Shown one piece after another: positions 44,573 through 49,124 of a DNA stretch of 49,124 nucleotides. The number at the start of each line of letters is the position of its first letter. Positions within the stretch are counted from its first letter, which is position 1. The notes under the pieces were generated by a model that did no database searches, was not told the origin of the DNA, and saw only the letters and a list, made by a program, of their open reading frames with translations. The stretch spans positions 1-49,124 of the forward strand of contig JAPORB010000073.1 in assembly GCA_026710425.1 (NCBI GenBank). The letters are read 5' to 3'. The translations under genes and the position numbers were made by a program. Source of the stretch: Gammaproteobacteria bacterium (lineage in GTDB: Bacteria; Pseudomonadota; Gammaproteobacteria; Pseudomonadales; Pseudohongiellaceae).

Positions 44573-46531
44573 TCAAAGTAAACCGCACTTCTCAGATTTT
44601 AGGAAATTTTCGATCAGTATCAAAGTTTGTCTTTGCCACTCCGGCCACCAAGGTAATTGGTGCCACATCTGATCAATCTCGGTATATTCAATGTCCGCTC
44701 CGACCCGGTTCATTGCCCGGTAAAACTCCCTCGAATGGTAGGTATCCGCCTGTCGGTCATGGGTGCCGTGATAAAGCATGATGGGTATGCTTGCCTTATC
44801 TACATTGTCTATTGGATCCATACCGGTTACGGTATGCCCTTGGAATTTTTGCTGCAGCCGGTTGCCACTCCACAAATTGCCAAGTTTGGACAAGTTGGAA
44901 ACACCAGCTCCGGCTATGGCGCACTGATAAGGGCTGTTCTCGCGGACGCTGGCTGCAATTGCAGCGAAACCTCCATAGGAGTAGCCAAAAATACCAATTC
45001 GTTCGGAATCGGCTATGCCCTGTTCAATAAGCCATTGCGCCCCATCGTCCTTGTCATCCTGCATTCTTAAGCCCCACTGATTGTCTCCAGCCTTCCACAG
45101 TTTCTGACCGAGGCCCTCAGAGCCGCGATATTGTGGCTGCAACACAGCAATACCACGCGAGGTAAGGAATGGTATCCAGCCGCTGGCATCCCAGCCGATG
45201 TAATCGCGGGCCCAGGGACCCCCGTGGGGATGAATAATGGCAGGGACTGGTTTGCCCTGCTCAAAACCTATCGGCAAAGATAGGATAGCAGGGATATCAA
45301 GGCCATCACGAGCCTGGTAGGTTACCCATTTTGATTGGGAGAGCGCATCCCGGTCTATCCAGGGTCGGCTCTTGCCCAGTGACTTCAGTGTGCCATCATC
45401 GTAAAGGTAGTATTCAGGTGGTCGGGTCGAACTGGAAACTACCATTATAGCCATGGGACGATCGGTACCGACTCCCCGGCGATCATAAAGGGACACACTC
45501 TCACCCGGGAATTGCGCTTTGAGTTGCTCCAGTACGCCACCCCAATAGGGGTGCAAACTGAAGGTTTCCAGACTGGGTCCACCTACAGTAACTCCCGCCA
45601 CCTGATGAAACCCGTCAACTTCCCTGTTCTCAGTTGCCACCACATCAAAATTGGGGACACTAAACAGTGGATCTTTCTCCCAGGTTTCACTGGCAATGTT
45701 GTAAATACGGGCTTCGGCAAAATTGGTCTCCTTATTGGTAATGACCACCAGTCGGTCTGCATTTTGATCGAAACCGGCAATGTCAAGCAATGTGCGATTC
45801 CTAAGGTCATAGGTCAGCTCGGGATGAGCCTTCCATGGTGAATCCTTGTCCTGGCGGGTAGAGATTACTACAAAGGAATGGCCGTCCCTGTTTTCGATCT
45901 CCTGTCGCACCAGCAAGTCCCCGGAGACCGGGTTGACACCTCCGGGCAAAAAGGCGGCGGTCTCACTGGCTTCGGCCACTACTCTGCGACGCCCAGTGGT
46001 GTGGTCCAACTCATAAATCAACTGGCTAGAGTCAGTGTAGGCTTCAATATAGATCTTGTCGGAATCAATAAATCCTTCGTAGAAAATTCTGAAACTATAG
46101 TTGCGTGATCGGCTCTTGTCGGTTCCTCGTTGACGCAATGGTTCATCGTAATTACCGCCATCCAGGTCAGCGGTATAGAGCCTTCGTTGCAGTGATTTTG
46201 TGCCTGCAAAAACGCCGGGACCCTGTGCAATCCAGATTAACTTATCATTACCGAAAAAGCCCACGGTCAGGTACATCATCTCCTCGGTTGGCACCCAAAT
46301 AGGGCGCTCATCCATTGCCTCTGTTTTCCATACCGAAATAACCGGCCACTGATGGCCCGGAGCGGCCACCAGACCAACGATATGTTTTCCATCAGGAGAA
46401 AGGGAAACTCGTTCTATGGCAGGAAATTGAGCAAGTGCTTCAATGTCGACAGGCTTTGCCGTCACCGAATTTAGAGTCATTACTACCCCGGTTAGGGCTG
46501 TTGCAATCCACATGGCTTTATTTTTAATCAT
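44573..46531 (-). CDS. S9-family peptidase (prolyl oligopeptidase-like), exported
   Basis: From the ATG at 46531, which has GGGGA upstream, the protein has 652 residues and a signal peptide ending near SVTA. The N-terminal half is a beta-propeller-like region with repeated PDG-type turns. The C-terminal half is an alpha/beta hydrolase: HPHGGPWARD, nucleophile Ser (about 518) in GYSYGGFAA, Asp in GTHDRQADTY, and His in MWHQLPWWP. It should cleave short peptides, often next to proline, in the periplasm. An upstream ATG at 46543 is possible but would give a less typical signal sequence. Confidence 0.9.
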   Translation of the reverse strand: MIKNKAMWIATALTGVVMTLNSVTAKPVDIEALAQFPAIERVSLSPDGKHIVGLVAAPGHQWPVISVWKTEAMDERPIWVPTEEMMYLTVGFFGNDKLIWIAQGPGVFAGTKSLQRRLYTADLDGGNYDEPLRQRGTDKSRSRNYSFRIFYEGFIDSDKIYIEAYTDSSQLIYELDHTTGRRRVVAEASETAAFLPGGVNPVSGDLLVRQEIENRDGHSFVVISTRQDKDSPWKAHPELTYDLRNRTLLDIAGFDQNADRLVVITNKETNFAEARIYNIASETWEKDPLFSVPNFDVVATENREVDGFHQVAGVTVGGPSLETFSLHPYWGGVLEQLKAQFPGESVSLYDRRGVGTDRPMAIMVVSSSTRPPEYYLYDDGTLKSLGKSRPWIDRDALSQSKWVTYQARDGLDIPAILSLPIGFEQGKPVPAIIHPHGGPWARDYIGWDASGWIPFLTSRGIAVLQPQYRGSEGLGQKLWKAGDNQWGLRMQDDKDDGAQWLIEQGIADSERIGIFGYSYGGFAAIAASVRENSPYQCAIAGAGVSNLSKLGNLWSGNRLQQKFQGHTVTGMDPIDNVDKASIPIMLYHGTHDRQADTYHSREFYRAMNRVGADIEYTEIDQMWHQLPWWPEWQRQTLILIENFLKSEKCGLL

Positions 46532-46696
46532 TAAATTCCCCATGCTCTGGTGAGATTTTGTTATATTGTAGTTATTTTTCTTATCCGTCTGGATGCTACG
46601 CAGTTAAACGAGGCTTGATATTAAATCCAGCCAGAGTTTCCAACATTGAACATAACACCAAAAAATAGAACATACGCATACAAGTTAGTATTATCG

Positions 46697-47170
46697 TTAC
46701 TTGAAATAGCTTGCCCATAAACTATCCATAATAATTCTATATGAATCATTTAGTATCGGGATTTTAGCATTAGGATATGCGGAGCTAATCGCAGGTATAT
46801 CCCCAACAACCAAGCCTCTTCTTCAATAGCGATACAAAAGCTAATCACAGGTGCGGGATTACAATCACTCAATACGCTATCGAGTTCCTGTCGAAATTTC
46901 TACAGACACTTATCATCAAGATCGCATAGCACTATTACTACAGCATCAATTCTTTTTTCTGCATAGGTAACGCCATATGCACGGAGTAATCGTGGTAGCT
47001 GATTCAGTAATTGTTGATGATGTCGATGTCCGACTGAAGATTTCACGGTAAATGGCTTAAGCCCTTGTATACATGTATTCCATATATGTGCTGTTTTACA
47101 AGAATTTTGGTAGCAGGATATCAAGCATTTCCTCATATGAACGATCCTCAACCAGTATTTCGAAATGCAT
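46697..47170 (-). pseudogene. DUF4276 gene, broken by frameshifts and a stop
   Basis: From ATG 47170 the frame reads MHFEILVEDRSYEEMLDILLP, a DUF4276-like start, and then hits a stop. A second frame reads PFTVKSSVGHRHHQQLLNQLPRL, then VVIVLCDLDDKCL, meets a TAG, and continues KFRQELDSVLSDCNP and FCIAIEEEAWLLG. A third frame then carries DIPAISSAYPNAKIPILNDSY to a stop at 46697. The start lies 3 nt after the stop of the ATPase gene, so the two were coupled. At least two frameshifts and a nonsense codon have disabled it. Confidence 0.85.
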
Positions 47171-47173
47171 TCA

Positions 47174-48460
47174 TCACCTGTCATCCAAATCGTCACTATG
47201 CCAGAGGTCTCCAAGGGGTATTCCTTCTGCAACCAGATTTTTGACTAAATCAATATCACTTGCCCTTCGAATTTTTGCATAGCTATCATATCCTTTTTCA
47301 AGGATCCAGACTTCTTCCGGCTCAAGTGCATTTATGAAGTATGGTTGGTGTGTTGTAATAAACACTTGTGAATCAGTTGCTTTTTCTGTGGTATGTGACC
47401 GAAATTCATACGCTAAGCCCTCAAGTAGTTTATGATACAATCCGTTTTCAGGTTCTTCTATACAGAGAAAAGGTGGGGGTGTTGGATCTTCAAGCAGTAA
47501 AAGATACGCGAAATATTTCAATGTACCGTCTGACATCTGTTGAGCAAAAAAAGGATCCTCAAATCTTTTGTCATTGAATCGAAGAAGCAACCTGCCATCA
47601 TTAGTTTTTTCCGTATCAATATTTTCAATTCCTGGAATCTTTTCAGTAATTTTTTCCAATATATTTCTGAATCTTCTTGGATACTCATGTTCCATATACT
47701 GCACTACATTCCCTAAATTATCCCTTCGCACATTTAGGCGAGATTGTGGGCCCGCCAAAGGAAGATCACGGGCTGCATCTGGAGAAAAGTAGCTTAAGTA
47801 CCAATCTTCAATAAATCGACGAAAAGTAGCAATCCTGGGATATTGCTTTAATGTTCCTAATATTGCGATTCCTAGTTTTCTATTATCATCAAGTTCAATA
47901 ATCTCGGTTCTATTGGATTCCTCCTTTGTGTTTGACTGAATATATCTGAGTAAATCCTGAATTTCGGCATATTCATTTTCCTCATCTATTTGTCTTCCCT
48001 CTTCACCTTTCCAAGCCAGTCCTGAACCTCGATTTAAATGCAGGAACGAGAATGGACGACCACGGCCTTGCCCTTTTCTCCTCTGCCTTAATCGTTCCTT
48101 TAAGACAAAGGGTCGCCCTGATTCATCCAAATCAATGTAAAGTTCATAGGTTATGGGTCTGGCATTCCCATTTTGTTTATAGTAAATTTCAAATTCTATG
48201 GGACCACTTTGGCCTTCTGATAATATTTTCTGAAATCCACCGCGGCCGTTAAGGTCGCAGGCTACTTCAACCCCAAATTTCAGGCAATCAGCTAAAAACC
48301 CAAAGGCATCTAATAGTGTACTTTTTCCAGCACCGTTCTTTCCAATGACAGCTGTCATTGGTGTTAAAGGTTTAACATGACGCTGGTTCCAAAGACGACC
48401 GAATGTAACTCGACTTAATACACCGAAGTTTTTAAGCCTGAAACCTTCGATTTTAGCCAC
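47174..48460 (-). CDS. ATP-binding AAA_21/SMC-like ATPase of a two-gene defence-type module
   Basis: This 428-residue ATPase has the ABC/SMC-like layout: Walker A GKNGAGKS (40-47) near the N-terminus, the signature MSDGTLKYFAYLLLL, Walker B FLCIEEPENGLY and a following ITTHQPYF histidine loop. It lacks membrane helices. Such ATPases paired with DUF4276 or RloB-like proteins are common in abortive-infection-type loci (related in organisation to AbiL/RloAB). Here the partner is a pseudogene, so the module is probably inactive. The start is a GTG at 48460 after GGGAGAC. Low GC and codon bias differ from the metabolic genes, consistent with transfer. Confidence 0.85.
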   Translation of the reverse strand: MAKIEGFRLKNFGVLSRVTFGRLWNQRHVKPLTPMTAVIGKNGAGKSTLLDAFGFLADCLKFGVEVACDLNGRGGFQKILSEGQSGPIEFEIYYKQNGNARPITYELYIDLDESGRPFVLKERLRQRRKGQGRGRPFSFLHLNRGSGLAWKGEEGRQIDEENEYAEIQDLLRYIQSNTKEESNRTEIIELDDNRKLGIAILGTLKQYPRIATFRRFIEDWYLSYFSPDAARDLPLAGPQSRLNVRRDNLGNVVQYMEHEYPRRFRNILEKITEKIPGIENIDTEKTNDGRLLLRFNDKRFEDPFFAQQMSDGTLKYFAYLLLLEDPTPPPFLCIEEPENGLYHKLLEGLAYEFRSHTTEKATDSQVFITTHQPYFINALEPEEVWILEKGYDSYAKIRRASDIDLVKNLVAEGIPLGDLWHSDDLDDR

Positions 48461-49051
48461 GCCTTGTCTCCCGCCTGTTTTGGAAATACTTGTTCACCTT
48501 TACGGTTCACTTTTCTGTGATAAGTACTTCTGTATTTTCTTTATTGATTGCTTTAAATATTCTGCTTGATTCTCTTGTTTTGATTCAAGTTCCGCAGTTT
48601 ACGAGTGTTATGCCTTTAGCTATCGGCAGTGAATTCCCATGGACTCTGAAGTTGCCTGCTTCCATCGTCAAAAACCACGCATAATTATGCTTGGTATGAT
48701 ATGATAATTAGCTTTCTAACTATTTGGGCGATAAGGAATAGTAATTCATCATTTTGATGATTCTTCAGAATTTCGAACGAACTACGATAGTAAAGTAACA
48801 CTCACATTACCAATAAAATCATAACATTATCGTCCGTATTTATTCCCTCAGGGACTTAGATTCTGAAAAAGATTCCACAGTTTTGGTGGCCTCATGGTCT
48901 TGATAGGGGAAAATCCACACAGATAATTTCACGCAACTCATTGAAAATAATAAAAATTAATTAAAAATAAGATGCCAGCTAGTGGCACTATTGATAATCT
49001 ATCGGATGGACACACTTGACATCGGATTCTACTTGATGTTTAATGCCCGGC
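48461..49051. other. AT-rich region with a small upstream-gene remnant
   Basis: A minus-strand frame ending at 48500 reads AELESKQENQAEYLKQSIKKI, then QKYLSQKSEP, which looks like the coiled-coil end of a larger protein and stops about 40 nt before the ATPase start. Upstream of it the frame is closed, so only a remnant remains. The rest is AT-rich and has no gene that I can support. Confidence 0.4.
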
Positions 49052-49124
49052 ATGAAGATCGGGCTACGCACAATCAGCGACCAAGCCATTCAGTGGTTCA
49101 GTCAGGAAGTTCAGTCGGGTGAGC
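49052..49124 (+). mobile_element. Start of a DUF4338-type transposase (partial)
   Basis: The last 73 bases encode MKIGLRTISDQAIQWFSQEV and four more residues, and then the window ends. I recall this text as the N-terminus of transposases that carry a DUF4338 domain. With only 24 codons the identification is tentative. Confidence 0.4.

Noticed and set aside
48490-48684. Hydrophobic plus-strand ORF
   Set aside because: The opposite strand reads as a coiled-coil gene remnant; the plus frame lacks a ribosome-binding site.
1-49124. CRISPR array or rRNA genes
   Set aside because: No regularly spaced repeats with unique spacers and no rRNA-like sequence were seen on reading the window.

Overview
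The window looks like a chromosomal segment of a gammaproteobacterium, probably a marine or otherwise aquatic heterotroph. Supporting signs are a DUF3301 protein, an Fnr/Anr-type regulator next to universal stress proteins, a beta-oxidation block, a DinF-type MATE exporter and an S9 peptidase. Two features dominate. One is a selenium system: a tRNA-Sec gene at 3690-3785 and, about 9.3 kb away, a gene with an in-frame UGA at 13410-13412 that encodes a UGSC-motif selenoprotein, followed by a well-formed bacterial SECIS hairpin. The other is a tight five-gene defence operon at 17317-28848 that combines a type III restriction-modification pair, an IetA/IetS-like ATPase-subtilase pair and a RelE-like/UvrD helicase fusion.

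Layout. 1-714 holds a transposase remnant and no clear gene. 715-3621 carries a Pit phosphate transporter and an MFS transporter. tRNA-Sec (minus strand) is followed by a DUF547 protein, a FabH-like ketoacyl synthase, an AlkB-like dioxygenase, a DUF3301 protein and a MATE exporter (to 9219). 10012-11031 is a decayed AAA_14/DUF4143 ATPase. 11165-14895 holds a small membrane protein, then the presumed selenium operon: thioredoxin-fold protein with a CPTC motif, UGSC selenoprotein, thiolase. Two secreted enzymes follow: a VOC-fold protein and an SGNH hydrolase.

The defence operon is transcribed on the minus strand in the order res, mod, ietA-like, ietS-like, relE-uvrD. Gaps are 10, 24 and 18 nt, ending with a 1-nt stop/start overlap. 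The mod gene carries a perfect 23-bp inverted repeat in its target-recognition region. Upstream lies a gene-poor stretch of about 1.1 kb, then a LOG-family gene, a DUF2237 gene and a frameshifted small membrane gene.

32370-40004 is an acyl-CoA degradation block: two adjacent acyl-CoA dehydrogenases, a fused enoyl-CoA hydratase/3-hydroxyacyl-CoA dehydrogenase, a thiolase and a divergent acyl-CoA dehydrogenase. The remains of a zinc alcohol dehydrogenase still start on the stop codon of the hydratase/dehydrogenase. 40075-44277 holds two universal stress proteins, a degenerate third one and an oxygen-sensing Fnr homologue. 44573-49124 holds an S9 peptidase, an ATPase with a decayed DUF4276 partner, and the first codons of what looks like a DUF4338-type transposase.

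Several accessory genes are decayed (AAA_14, ADH, Usp, DUF4276, transposase), so this is an actively eroding genome region in which the selenium genes and the defence operon have stayed intact.
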